Positions 8,522-16,762 of a stretch of 64,000 bases of DNA are shown piece after piece (the first letter of the stretch is position 1; every line of letters begins with the position of its first letter). Below the pieces are notes generated by a model. It was not told the DNA's origin and did no database searches. It saw only the letters and a list, made by a program, of their open reading frames with translations. The stretch is from UBA6054 sp964522095 (GTDB lineage Bacteria > Planctomycetota > Phycisphaerae > Phycisphaerales > UBA1924): positions 1 through 64,000 of the forward strand of contig CAZFSO010000004.1 of the NCBI GenBank assembly GCA_964522095.1, written 5' to 3'. The position numbers were made by a program, and so were the translations under genes.

Positions 8522-9403
8522 ATGGTCCGGCTGGGCATCGACATCGGCGGCACGAGCGTCAAGGCGGCGCTGATCGACGGCGCGGGGGCCGTCCGGACGG
8601 CGCTCAGCGCGGCGTACGCGCGTCCCGACCGCGCGACGCTGCGGGACGCGGTGTCCGACGCGGTGGCGGGCGTCGGTGGGGCCGACGCGGACGCGGTGGG
8701 GCTGTGCGTGCCCGGCCGGCGGTCGCCCGACGGCGCCCAGATCGACCTGAGCGTCAACCTGCCGGGGCTGGAGCGGTACCGGTTCGAGACGCTGCTCGCG
8801 GACGCGCTGGGCCGGGACGTCGCGTGGACGGCGATGGGCGACGCGGAGGCCGGCGTCCTCGACGCGGCCCGGGACCACCCGGGGGCCCGGCGCGTGCTCG
8901 GCCTGTCGATCGGGACCGGCGTGGGGGCGTGCCTGCTCGAGGGCGGACGGCCGCTGCGGATCGGCAGCGCCGGGATCGGGCACTTCGGCCAGATCGACGT
9001 CGGGCCGGTCCGTGCAGCGGATGAAGGCCCGGTCGGGCCGGACGGCGGGCGCAACGGGCTCGAAGCGTTCGTCGGGGCCGCCGCGCTGCGGGCGCGGTGG
9101 GGCGACGCGGCCGAGCGCCGCCTGGGCACGGTGGACGCGGGCGACCCGGTGGTCGTGGCGCTGGCCCGGGCGGTGCGCATCGGGCTGGCGATCTACGCGC
9201 CGGACCTGGTGCTGCTGCTCGGCGGGACGGCGTTGGCGCTGGCGCCCCGCGCGGGCGTGCTGGATGCGGCCATTCGTGCGGACCTGACGCGCGTGGCCCC
9301 GGAAGGCTGGCGGCTGGCGTTCGGGACGAGCCGCTTTCACGCCGCACTCGGCGCCGCGCGGGCGGCGGCGCCCGGCGCCACGGGTCAGCGGGCTCGCGGC
9401 TGA
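8522..9403 (+). CDS. ROK family sugar kinase-like protein lacking the zinc-cysteine motif
   Basis: 293 residues from ATG 8522 (an in-frame TTG at 8516 is also possible; neither has a clear Shine-Dalgarno). N-terminal phosphate-binding DIGGTSVKAALID, a GDAEAG segment holding the general-base Asp, and the GLSIGTGVGACLLEGG adenosine/phosphate-2 region are all typical of ROK kinases (hexokinase fold). The usual ROK zinc signature (H..C.CG..GC.E) is altered: after GHFGQ the stretch reads GPVGPDGGRNGLEAF, so the His is kept in part but all Cys ligands are gone. It could phosphorylate a hexose, fructose or amino sugar taken up by the adjacent SSS symporter, with which it overlaps tail-to-tail by 19 bp. 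Confidence 0.85.
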   Translation: MVRLGIDIGGTSVKAALIDGAGAVRTALSAAYARPDRATLRDAVSDAVAGVGGADADAVGLCVPGRRSPDGAQIDLSVNLPGLERYRFETLLADALGRDVAWTAMGDAEAGVLDAARDHPGARRVLGLSIGTGVGACLLEGGRPLRIGSAGIGHFGQIDVGPVRAADEGPVGPDGGRNGLEAFVGAAALRARWGDAAERRLGTVDAGDPVVVALARAVRIGLAIYAPDLVLLLGGTALALAPRAGVLDAAIRADLTRVAPEGWRLAFGTSRFHAALGAARAAAPGATGQRARG

Positions 9404-11043
9404 GTCAGCGGCCCGACCACCAGCCCGACCGCGCCCGCGGCCGCGCTGGCGATCGTGAGTTTCCAGACGAAGGCCATGTCCAGCACGCCGAGCAGGAAGG
9501 GTCGGCCCGCGTCGGGGTTGATGGCGAGCTCGGCCGCGAAGGTCTCCCGCATGGCCGGCAGGTCGACGAGGGGGTCCCAGACGATCACCTGCATGGACAG
9601 GACCAGCACGAAGCCCGTCACGAGCGTGGCGATCACGCCCGTGGTGCTGCCGCGCCGGGTCAGCAGGGCGATGAGGAAGACGGGGACCATGCCCGCGTAG
9701 GCGAAGGTCATGACGGACAGGGCGAAGGTCAGCAGCGTGGACTGCCGGTTGTGGGCGCTCTCACGGGCCTGCCAGAACACGCAGACGATCGCGAACGCGC
9801 CCAGGATCAGGCCCCAGGCGACCACGGCCGTGCGCCCGGCGCGGAGGTAGTGCCGTTCGGTGCGGTCCGGGCGGAGTCGGCGGTAGAAGTCGTTGATGAA
9901 GGTCGAGGCCATGGCGTTGATGCCGCTGTTGAGGCTCGACAGGCCCGCGGCGAAGAGGCCGGCCATCATCAGCCCGCTCAGGCCGGCGGGCATGTGGTCG
10001 ATGATGAAACTCAGGAAGACTTGGCGCGAGTCGGCGGGCGCGACCGGGGGTGTCATGCCGCGGGCCGTCCAGGCGTCGGGTTGCGCGTAGAACAGCCAGA
10101 GCAGCAGCCCGACGAGCAGGAACAGGGCGACGGAGGGGATGCCGAAAAGGATGCCGCCGATGACCGAGCGGGCGGCGGCCTTCTGGTCGCGGCAGGTCAG
10201 CATGCGCTGGGTCAGGTCTTGGTCGGTGCCGTAGGAGGCGATGCCCATCAGGGTGAAGCCGACCAGCACCGCGGGCACGGAGAAGGGCAGTGTCCACCAG
10301 GGCTCACCCTGCCGGCCCGTCTGCAGGACGGTCAGTTTGCTCGCGGCCCCGTCGCCGGGGGTGCGCAGGAGGCCGACCGCCTCGGCCGGCGTGACGGGCA
10401 GGCGAGCCGCGATGATCACGACGGCCAGCAAGCAGGCGCCGAGCAGGACGCCCATCTGGACGACGTCGGACCAGATCACGCTGCTGATGCCGCCGACGAG
10501 CGTGTAGACGATGCCGACGACGGTCAACACCGCGATCGCCAGGCAGAGGTTGGCCGGTTCCAGCCCGGCGGACCCGAAGAGGATGATCGAGGCGGGGATG
10601 GCCCCGATGTAGACGCGCACGCCGCTGGCCATGACGCGCCCGACCATGTAGGCCCCGCTGGTGGCCTGCATGGCCCCGGGGCCGTATCGATGGTCGAGCA
10701 GCTCGTAGATGGTGCGGACGCGGCGCTTGTAGAAGGCCGGGATGAACAGGTAGGCGATGACGACGGCGGCCAGCACCATGCCCGCGCTGGTGCTCAGGTA
10801 GGTCAGGTCGCTGTCGTAGGACTGCTGGGGCACGCCGATGAACGACGCCGCAGACATGCTGGTCGCAACGATCGACACGCCCACCGCCCAGGCGGGCATG
10901 CGGCGCCCGGCGAGGAAGTAGTCGTCGGTGTCCGAAGTCCGGCGACGGGAGAGCCACACGCCGGTCACCGCCAGGACGGCAAAGTACGCGCCGAGCACCA
11001 TCCAGTCGAGGGCGTCCAGATCCGAGGAGAACCGCGTGAGCAT
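9385..11043 (-). CDS. Sodium:solute symporter (SSS family)
   Basis: About 552 residues from ATG 11043; an in-frame GTG at 11052 would add three residues, but it falls within the -10-like TATCGT that lies 7 nt before the ATG. The protein is all membrane segments, about 13 expected, with SSS landmarks: DYFLAGRRMPAWAVGVSIVATSMSAASFIG near the N-terminus (helix-1 unwound Na+/substrate site), YELLDHRYGPGA, and a second GLFAAGLSSLNSGINAMAS repeat-like region carrying the SSS signature. It imports a small solute, likely a sugar, acid or nucleoside, with Na+. Its 3' end overlaps the convergent ROK kinase by 19 bp and its start faces the amidase gene 24 bp away, sharing a bidirectional promoter core. 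Confidence 0.92.
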   Translation of the reverse strand: MLTRFSSDLDALDWMVLGAYFAVLAVTGVWLSRRRTSDTDDYFLAGRRMPAWAVGVSIVATSMSAASFIGVPQQSYDSDLTYLSTSAGMVLAAVVIAYLFIPAFYKRRVRTIYELLDHRYGPGAMQATSGAYMVGRVMASGVRVYIGAIPASIILFGSAGLEPANLCLAIAVLTVVGIVYTLVGGISSVIWSDVVQMGVLLGACLLAVVIIAARLPVTPAEAVGLLRTPGDGAASKLTVLQTGRQGEPWWTLPFSVPAVLVGFTLMGIASYGTDQDLTQRMLTCRDQKAAARSVIGGILFGIPSVALFLLVGLLLWLFYAQPDAWTARGMTPPVAPADSRQVFLSFIIDHMPAGLSGLMMAGLFAAGLSSLNSGINAMASTFINDFYRRLRPDRTERHYLRAGRTAVVAWGLILGAFAIVCVFWQARESAHNRQSTLLTFALSVMTFAYAGMVPVFLIALLTRRGSTTGVIATLVTGFVLVLSMQVIVWDPLVDLPAMRETFAAELAINPDAGRPFLLGVLDMAFVWKLTIASAAAGAVGLVVGPLTQPRAR

Positions 11044-11050
11044 GCCGGGC

Positions 11051-11060
11051 ACGATACCCT
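11051..11060. promoter_or_regulatory. Bidirectional -10 element, SSS symporter / amidase
   Basis: The decamer ACGATACCCT contains TACCCT on the plus strand (11055-11060, 6 nt before amidase ATG 11067) and TATCGT on the minus strand (11051-11056, 7 nt before symporter ATG 11043). The two hexamers share the central TA, so one AT step would serve both directions and both mRNAs would begin at or next to the start codon. Promoter activity is inferred from sequence only. Confidence 0.55.
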
Positions 11061-11066
11061 CCCGCC

Positions 11067-12053
11067 ATGCGGCCTGCCCGGGTGACGTCGGTTCGGGACA
11101 TCCTGCTCATCGCCCTGGCGGCGCTCGCGCTGGCGGGGTGTCGCGGCGCGCCACGCCACGAGCCCGGCGCCCGTCGCGGCGACGAGATCGTCGTCGCGGG
11201 CCGGATGTTCCGCACGGGCACGCCCGTCGTGCTCTGGACGGACCCCGGCGGGTACGACGCGTACAGGACCACGCGGTTCTTCGCCCGTCCCGAAGACCCG
11301 GAATCGGAGCAGCCCCGGCCACGGTACGGCGAGCGCCAAGCCCACGACCCGGCGGTGGACACCCGGGTACGGGCCTCGGGCTGGACGCTGGAGGATCTTC
11401 GGGGCGTGGTCGACCAGTTCGTGCTGCACTACGACGCGGCTGGCACGAGCCGCACCTGCTTCAGGGTGCTCCACGACCTGCGCGGGCTGTCGGTCCACTT
11501 CCTGCTGGACGTCGACGGCACGATCTACCAGACGCTGGACGTGCGGGAGCGCGCCTGGCACGCGACCGTGGCGAACAACCGCTCGGTGGGCGTCGAGATC
11601 GCCCACATCGGGGCGTACCGGTCCGCGGACGAGCCGGTGGTCCGAACGTGGTACGGGCCGGACGGGGCCGGTCGCGTGCGCCTCACCGTGCCGGACCGGC
11701 TGGGCGACGGCGGCGTGCGCACGCCGGGGTTCGTGGGATACCCGGCGCGGCCCGAGCCGGTCGCGGGCGTCATCAACGGCACGCCCCTGGCGATGTGGGA
11801 CCTGACCGAGGAGCAGTACGCGGCGCTGATCCGGCTGACGGCGGCGCTGCACCGGGCGTTGCCGGGGATCGATTTGGACTACCCGCGTGCGCCGGGCGGG
11901 GGCGTGCTGACCCGCACGCTCGACCCCGACGAGTTCCGGTCCTTCCGCGGCGTGCTCGGGCACTGGCACGTGCAGACCAACAAGATCGACCCCGGCCCGG
12001 CCCTGGACTGGGACCGGGTGGTCGAGGGGGCGCGGCGCTCCGGGACGCCGTGA
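11067..12053 (+). CDS. N-acetylmuramoyl-L-alanine amidase (amidase_2/PGRP fold) lipoprotein
   Basis: 328 residues beginning with a lipoprotein signal peptide (ILLIALAALALAGC; lipid-modified Cys near residue 25). The catalytic domain follows the amidase_2/peptidoglycan-recognition fold: FVLHYDAAGTS (first zinc His, about residue 120), HFLLDVDGTIYQ, AWHATVANNRSVGVEIAH (second conserved His and Glu) and the C-terminal GHWHVQTNKIDPG, with the third zinc His and the Lys/Asp that complete the T7-lysozyme-like active site. It should cleave the amide bond between N-acetylmuramic acid and the L-Ala of stem peptides, acting at the outer face of a membrane in the periplasm. It probably functions in wall turnover; Phycisphaerae keep peptidoglycan and murD is also in the window. 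Confidence 0.9.
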   Translation: MRPARVTSVRDILLIALAALALAGCRGAPRHEPGARRGDEIVVAGRMFRTGTPVVLWTDPGGYDAYRTTRFFARPEDPESEQPRPRYGERQAHDPAVDTRVRASGWTLEDLRGVVDQFVLHYDAAGTSRTCFRVLHDLRGLSVHFLLDVDGTIYQTLDVRERAWHATVANNRSVGVEIAHIGAYRSADEPVVRTWYGPDGAGRVRLTVPDRLGDGGVRTPGFVGYPARPEPVAGVINGTPLAMWDLTEEQYAALIRLTAALHRALPGIDLDYPRAPGGGVLTRTLDPDEFRSFRGVLGHWHVQTNKIDPGPALDWDRVVEGARRSGTP

Positions 12054-12054
12054 C

Positions 12055-12924
12055 CTACGCGGTTCGGGCGGCGAAGACCTCGCTGAGCATCCGGTGCACC
12101 AGTTTGGCCGCGAAGAAGTCGCTGGCGTGGTGGGCCTCGTGCGGGCAGAGTTCGACGACGTCGAACCCGACGACCTCGCGTTCGCGGCAGACGCGTCGGA
12201 ACAGGTCGTTGACCTGGCGCCACGACATGCCGTCCGGCTCGGGCGTGCCCGTGGCCGGCAGCAGGGCGGGGTCGAAGGCGTCCAGGTCGACGGTGACGTA
12301 GACCTTGCGGTCGAGCATGGCCATGACGCGGTCCATCCAGGCGTCGTCGCGGGCCTTGCTGATCTCCCAGCCCCAGACGACGCGGTCGTGGATGACGGTC
12401 TGGTTCCACTCGGTCCCGTCGACCGCGCGGATGCCGACCTGGGCGATGCTGGCGTGCTCCTTGGCGCGGGCCATGACGCAGGCGTGGTTGTGGGTCGAGC
12501 CGTGGTAGGACTCGCGGGTGTCGCCGTGGGCGTCGATCTGGAGGACGGTGAAGGCGCCCTTGCCCAGGTGGTCGGCGACAGCCTCGAAGGCGCCGATGCT
12601 CACGGAGTGCTCGCCTCCCAAGACGACGGGGAAGCGCCCGGAGCGCAGGGCGTCGGACACGCGTGCCCGGACCATGGGGGCGAGGTCCTCGGGCGTCGTC
12701 TCGCAGAGCACGGGCTCCTCGGTGTGGATGCCGTGGAGGTGGACCTCGGTCTGGGTCTCGATGTCGAAGGTCTCGACCTGGCCGGAGGCCTCGAGCAGGG
12801 CGCCGGGGCCTCGGTCGGCGCCCTTGCGGTAGGTGCTGGTGCCGTCGTAGGGGACCGGGATGACGCGGACGGCGCTCGACTCGGCCCGGGTGTGCTCTTC
12901 GGGCGGGTCCAGGAACTGGATCAT
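12055..12924 (-). CDS. speB: Agmatinase
   Basis: 289 residues, ureohydrolase family. Mn-binding motifs are all present: GGEHSVS, DAHGDTRESYHGSTHNHACVM region (DAHGD) and VTVDLDAFDP, with the C-terminal GFDVVELCP typical of agmatinases. It hydrolyses agmatine to putrescine and urea in the cytoplasm. ATG 12924 has GGAG 7 nt upstream. It lies 43 nt downstream of speA on the same strand, so the two form an arginine-to-putrescine operon; the deoxyhypusine-synthase-like gene is divergently placed next to it. The stop codon is one base away from that of the convergent amidase gene. Confidence 0.95.
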   Translation of the reverse strand: MIQFLDPPEEHTRAESSAVRVIPVPYDGTSTYRKGADRGPGALLEASGQVETFDIETQTEVHLHGIHTEEPVLCETTPEDLAPMVRARVSDALRSGRFPVVLGGEHSVSIGAFEAVADHLGKGAFTVLQIDAHGDTRESYHGSTHNHACVMARAKEHASIAQVGIRAVDGTEWNQTVIHDRVVWGWEISKARDDAWMDRVMAMLDRKVYVTVDLDAFDPALLPATGTPEPDGMSWRQVNDLFRRVCREREVVGFDVVELCPHEAHHASDFFAAKLVHRMLSEVFAARTA

Positions 12925-12967
12925 CGGTGGCTCCGGGATGTGGTGGGCAGGGGCGGCGGGCGGCCGG

Positions 12968-14944
12968 TCAACTCAGTTCGACCTCGGGGTCGAGGTAGGT
13001 GTAGCCGTTGAGGCCGCGGTCGTAGAAGTTGATGAGGATGCGGCTCTCCTGCACGGACATGTTGCCGGCGCGCACGGCCTTCTCGCACTCCTTCTCGAGG
13101 TGGCGGCTGAGCCCGTCGGGCTCGTACTGGACGTACGCGAGCACCTCGCGGATCGAGTCGCCCCTGACGACCTCGCCGATGACCCACTTGCCGTCCTCGA
13201 CGTCGATGTGCACCGCGTGGGCGTCGCCGAAGAGGTTGTGCAGGTCGCCGAGGGTCTCCTGGTAGGCGCCCACCAGGAACACGCCGAGGTAGTACGGCTC
13301 GCTGCGGAGGGCGTGGACGGCCAGCGTGCGCTCGGGCGTGCCTTGGGCGCCGATGAAGCCGTCGATCTTGCCGTCCGAGTCGCAGGTGATGTCGGCCAGG
13401 ACCGCGCGCTCGGCGGGCTCCTCGCCCAGGCGGTGGATGGGCATGATGGGGAAGAGTTGGTCGATGGCCCAGTTGTCCGGCAAGGACTGGAAGAGGGAGA
13501 AGTTGCCGAAGTAGTTCTCGCACATCAGGTCGTCGATGCCGGCGAGGGGCTCGGGGACCTCCTCCATGCGTCCGCAGGCCTCCTGCACGAGGGCGCAGGT
13601 GGTCCAGTAGAGGCGCTCGGAGAGGGCGCGCTCCTGGAGCGAGAGGTATCCGAGGCTGAAGAGCGTCAGGGCCTCCTCGCGGGCGCGCTCGGCGTCGTGG
13701 AAGCACTCGACGAGGCGGCCGTTGGGCTTGGCGGCGGCGCTGATCGCGGCGCGGAGGTCGCGGATGGGCTGGGGCTCGTCGTCGTGCCCGGGCGCGTCGA
13801 CGAGGTTGCGGTCGACCAGTTCGGAAGGGCCGGTCGAGCCGAGCACGTCGAAGATGAGCACGGAACTGTGGGCGACCATGGCCCGGCCGCACTCGGTGAT
13901 GATCGTCGGGTGGTCGACGTTCGCGCCGTCGCACACCGACCCGATGCGGTAGACCACGTCGGAGGCGTATTCCTCCAGCGAGTAGTTCATCGATGACGGG
14001 CGGTTGGTCTGCGTGCCCTGGTAGTCGACGGCCATGCCCCCGCCGATGTCGAGCATGGTCAGGCCGGCGCCCTCCTCCTTGAGGCGGACGTAGACGTGGG
14101 CCAGTTCGGTGATGTACCGCTTGACCTGGCCGATGTCCTGCAGTTGGCTGCCCGAGTGGCAGTGCAGCAGTTTCAGCCCGTCGAGCAGGTCGTGGCGTCG
14201 GAGGGTGGAGACCGCCTCGAGCAGTTCGGAGACGGTCAGGCCGAACTTGCTCTTGACGCCCACCGAGTCGGCCCACCGGCCCGAGCCCCCGGAGGCGAGT
14301 TTGACGCGCACGCCGATGACGGGGCGGACCTTGTGCTTCTCGGCGAAGTGGATGATCAGGCGCAGTTCCTTGACGTTCTCGACGACGGGGATGATGCGCC
14401 GGCCGAGTTTCGTCGCCAGGATGACGGCCTCGATGTAGCGGGCGTCCTTGAAGCCGTTGCAGATGATCGGCTGGTTGGGGGTTTCGACGGTCATGCCGAG
14501 GACCGCGAGCAGTTCGGGCTTGGAGCCGACCTCCAGCCCGAAGCCCAGCCGGTGCCCGTAGTCGCGGATCTCGTCGACGACCTGGCGTTGCTGGTTGACC
14601 TTGATGGGGTAGACCGCCAGGTAGTCGCCCTTGTAGGCGTTCTCGCGGATCGAGTTCTCGAAGGCCTGGCGCAGCGAGCGGAGGCGGTGGTCGAGGATGC
14701 CGGAGAACCGGAGCAGCACGGGCGTGTCGATGCCGCGGGCCGACAGGCCCTGGATCACGTCGTGCAGGTCGATCCGGGCCCCTGCGGGTCCGGTCGGCGT
14801 GGCTTCCACGTGGCCGAGGTCGTTGACCTGGAAATAACCGGCCCCCCAGTTGGCGATCCGGTACAGGTCGGCCGAGTCGCCGGGCGTCCAGGGGACCTCG
14901 GGCGGTGCGTCGGTGCGGCGGCTGGAAGGCGTGGCGGTGCTCAT
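12968..14944 (-). CDS. speA: Biosynthetic arginine decarboxylase
   Basis: 658 residues from ATG 14944, the same length class as the E. coli biosynthetic enzyme. Alanine-racemase-like PLP fold: YPIKVNQQ carries the Schiff-base Lys, GLEVGSKPEL and HCHSGSQL follow, LDIGGGMAVDY binds the PLP phosphate, and the C-terminal sheet domain contains CENYFGNFSLFQSLPD and TCDSDGKID. It converts L-arginine to agmatine, first step of the agmatine route to putrescine. The frame is open far upstream of 14944, but similarity starts here and a TAGACT hexamer sits 5 nt before this ATG. Cotranscribed with speB. Confidence 0.96.
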   Translation of the reverse strand: MSTATPSSRRTDAPPEVPWTPGDSADLYRIANWGAGYFQVNDLGHVEATPTGPAGARIDLHDVIQGLSARGIDTPVLLRFSGILDHRLRSLRQAFENSIRENAYKGDYLAVYPIKVNQQRQVVDEIRDYGHRLGFGLEVGSKPELLAVLGMTVETPNQPIICNGFKDARYIEAVILATKLGRRIIPVVENVKELRLIIHFAEKHKVRPVIGVRVKLASGGSGRWADSVGVKSKFGLTVSELLEAVSTLRRHDLLDGLKLLHCHSGSQLQDIGQVKRYITELAHVYVRLKEEGAGLTMLDIGGGMAVDYQGTQTNRPSSMNYSLEEYASDVVYRIGSVCDGANVDHPTIITECGRAMVAHSSVLIFDVLGSTGPSELVDRNLVDAPGHDDEPQPIRDLRAAISAAAKPNGRLVECFHDAERAREEALTLFSLGYLSLQERALSERLYWTTCALVQEACGRMEEVPEPLAGIDDLMCENYFGNFSLFQSLPDNWAIDQLFPIMPIHRLGEEPAERAVLADITCDSDGKIDGFIGAQGTPERTLAVHALRSEPYYLGVFLVGAYQETLGDLHNLFGDAHAVHIDVEDGKWVIGEVVRGDSIREVLAYVQYEPDGLSRHLEKECEKAVRAGNMSVQESRILINFYDRGLNGYTYLDPEVELS

Positions 14945-14949
14945 CCGAG

Positions 14950-14955
14950 AGTCTA
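14950..14955 (-). promoter_or_regulatory. Leaderless -10 element of speA
   Basis: Minus-strand TAGACT ends 5 nt before the speA ATG (14944). One of the repeated TANNNT elements in this window that abut a start codon. Confidence 0.5.
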
Positions 14956-15046
14956 GATCGGTCCGCCCCGACGGGAGTCCCGGCCTACCGTCCGGGTTCA
15001 TTTTCACACACCACCCGGCCCTCCCACGGGCCGAGGAGATCCCACG

Positions 15047-16015
15047 ATGAACATCCGCTCGTTCATGGAGGAGCACTACCGCCACTTCAACGCGGCGGCC
15101 ACGCTCGACGCGGCCAAGGGTTACGAGGCGCACCTCGCCCGGGGCGGCAAGATGATGGTCACGATGGCCGGCGCGATGAGCACCGCCGAGATGGGGCGGT
15201 CGCTCGCCGAGATGATCCGTCAGGGCAAGATCCACGCGATCACCTGCACCGGCGCGAACCTCGAGGAGGACGTGTTCAACCTCGTCGCGCACGACCATTA
15301 CGTGCGCATCGCCGACTGGCGCAACCTGTCGGCCGAGGACGAGCAGGCACTGCTGGAGCGCCACCTGAACCGGGTGACGGACACCTGCATCCCCGAGGAG
15401 GAGGCCATCCGGCGCATCGAGGCCGTGCTGCTCAAGCGGTGGCGTGAGGCGGACGAGTCGGGCCAGCCGAAGTTCCCCCACGAGTTCTTCATGGACGCCC
15501 TGCTGTCCGGCGAGTTGGAAGGCTCGTACCAGGCCGACCCGAAGAACTCCTGGCTGCTGGCCGCCGCCCAAGCCGGGATCCCCGTGTTCGTGCCGGGCTG
15601 GGAGGACTCGACCCTGGGCAACATCGCGGCGGCCCGGGTCATCGACGGCACCCTGTCCAGCCCGCGTTGCATCAAGGCCGGCCTGGACTACATGGTCCGG
15701 CTGTCGGAGTGGTACACGGCCACCGCCGGCGAGGGCGCGTCGATCGGGTTCTTCCAGATCGGCGGCGGCATCGCGGGCGACTTCCCCATCTGCGTCGTCC
15801 CCATGATGCGCCAGGACCTCGAACGCGACATCCCGCTGTGGGGTTACTTCTGCCAGATCTCCGACTCGACCACCAGTTACGGCTCGTACTCGGGCGCCGT
15901 GCCCGCCGAGAAGATCACCTGGGAGAAGATCGCCTCTGACACGCCGCGGTTCATGGTCGAGTCCGACGCGACCATCGTCGCCCCGCTGATCTTCGGCTAC
16001 GTCCTGGGCTGGTGA
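15047..16015 (+). CDS. speY: Deoxyhypusine synthase-like protein, probable homospermidine synthase (SpeY type)
   Basis: 322 residues, deoxyhypusine synthase fold: MVTMAGAMSTAEMG, TCTGANLEEDVFNLVAHD, and the NAD-binding glycine run QIGGGIAGDFP. In eukaryotes and archaea this fold modifies eIF5A, which bacteria lack. A cyanobacterial homologue, SpeY, has been shown to make homospermidine from putrescine, so the location directly opposite speA-speB strongly suggests the same job here: agmatine to putrescine to homospermidine. The segment after GGG lacks the Lys that follows the glycine run in true deoxyhypusine synthases (here IAGDFP), so the imine chemistry must differ or use another residue. 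GAGGAG lies 8 nt before ATG 15047. Confidence 0.82.
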   Translation: MNIRSFMEEHYRHFNAAATLDAAKGYEAHLARGGKMMVTMAGAMSTAEMGRSLAEMIRQGKIHAITCTGANLEEDVFNLVAHDHYVRIADWRNLSAEDEQALLERHLNRVTDTCIPEEEAIRRIEAVLLKRWREADESGQPKFPHEFFMDALLSGELEGSYQADPKNSWLLAAAQAGIPVFVPGWEDSTLGNIAAARVIDGTLSSPRCIKAGLDYMVRLSEWYTATAGEGASIGFFQIGGGIAGDFPICVVPMMRQDLERDIPLWGYFCQISDSTTSYGSYSGAVPAEKITWEKIASDTPRFMVESDATIVAPLIFGYVLGW

Positions 16016-16033
16016 TCCGGGCGTGCCGGGCGC

Positions 16034-16062
16034 TTTCCGAACGGGCCGGGCCGGGATACCAT
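16034..16062 (+). promoter_or_regulatory. Promoter of tRNA-Ser
   Basis: TTTCCG (16034-16039), a 17-nt spacer and TACCAT (16057-16062) give a sigma70-like promoter whose expected start lies about 10 nt before the mature tRNA 5' end. Confidence 0.5.
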
Positions 16063-16078
16063 GCGGACCCATTCACCC

Positions 16079-16167
16079 GGAGAGGTGGCTGAGTGGTTGA
16101 AGGCGCACGGCTGGAATCCGTGTTTACGGGGTAACCCGTAACGGGGGTTCGAATCCCCCCCTCTCCG
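16079..16167 (+). tRNA. tRNA-Ser (anticodon GGA)
   Basis: An 89-nt cloverleaf folds by hand. The acceptor is GGAGAGG (16079-16085) with CCTCTCC (16160-16166) plus discriminator G. The anticodon stem is CACGG/CCGTG with loop CTGGAAT, giving anticodon GGA at 16113-16115. A long class II variable arm (around TACGGGGTAACCCGTA) follows, then the T arm GGGGG-TTCGAAT-CCCCC. Long variable arm, G discriminator and anticodon all identify serine (UCC/UCU codons). The 3' CCA is not encoded; CTG follows, so it must be added after transcription. A promoter lies just upstream and a terminator 9 nt downstream, making it a single-gene unit. Confidence 0.97.
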
Positions 16168-16175
16168 CTGCACCG

Positions 16176-16206
16176 AAACGCCCCGCACCCTGGTGCGGGG
16201 CGTTTT
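16176..16206 (+). terminator. Rho-independent terminator of tRNA-Ser
   Basis: AAACGCCCCGCAC (16176-16188) pairs with GTGCGGGGCGTTT (16193-16205), a 13-bp stem with tetraloop CCTG, ending in TTTT. The symmetrical A/T flanks could let it also stop transcription of the convergent VOC gene. Confidence 0.9.
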
Positions 16207-16221
16207 CATGTCGGGACCCGC

Positions 16222-16749
16222 TCAGGGCTGGGCAGGCGCTTCGCGCAGCAGCGCGTCGATGTCGAGCGGGCGCGTGTGCATGGCGATCGAGCCATCGGCG
16301 TTGCGGGGCCACTGGTCCGGCGCTCGGTCCCAGGCGAGTTCGACGCCGTTGTCGTCGGGGTCCCGCACGTAGAGCGCTTCGCTGACGCCGTGGTCGGACG
16401 CGCCGTCGAGGCTCACGCCGGCGGACCGGAGGCGTCGAAGGGCGTCGGCGAGCGCGGCCCGGGTGGGGTAGAGGATGGCGAAGTGGTACAGGCCGGTGCA
16501 CCCCGGGGGCGGGGGCGTGCCGCGGGCGCTCTCCCAGGTGTTCAGGCCGATGTGATGGTGGTAGCCCGATCCGGGCGTATCGCCGGGAGCGGCGAGGAAG
16601 ACCGCCCGGCTGCCGTAGCGCTGCGTGATCTCGAAGCCGAGCACGCCCCTGTAGAACGCCAGCGAGCGGTCCAGGTCCGCGACCCGGAGGTGCACGTGAC
16701 CGATGCGGGTCCGCGGGTCGAGGGGCGTGGTGTGGCCTGTGGGCGGCAA
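16222..16749 (-). CDS. VOC superfamily protein (glyoxalase/extradiol dioxygenase-like)
   Basis: 175 residues starting at TTG 16749 (no ATG or GTG fits, so the start is less certain). The N-terminal betaalphabetabetabeta module begins with IGHVHLRVADLDRSLAFYRGVLGF, the standard VOC opening with the first metal His; later HHHIGLNTW, LYHFAILYPT and DPDDNGVELAWD supply the second-module His and Glu. The arrangement resembles CatE-type catechol-2,3-dioxygenase relatives or glyoxalase-like proteins, but substrate cannot be told. It lies 13 nt downstream of the FMN reductase, so the two are probably cotranscribed and may act together in redox or electrophile detoxification. Confidence 0.85.
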   Translation of the reverse strand: MPPTGHTTPLDPRTRIGHVHLRVADLDRSLAFYRGVLGFEITQRYGSRAVFLAAPGDTPGSGYHHHIGLNTWESARGTPPPPGCTGLYHFAILYPTRAALADALRRLRSAGVSLDGASDHGVSEALYVRDPDDNGVELAWDRAPDQWPRNADGSIAMHTRPLDIDALLREAPAQP

Positions 16750-16762
16750 GGGCGGTTCGCTT

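Noticed and set aside
15047..16015. True deoxyhypusine synthase acting on eIF5A
   Set aside because: Bacteria have no eIF5A; the speA/speB setting and altered residue after the glycine run fit polyamine synthesis instead.
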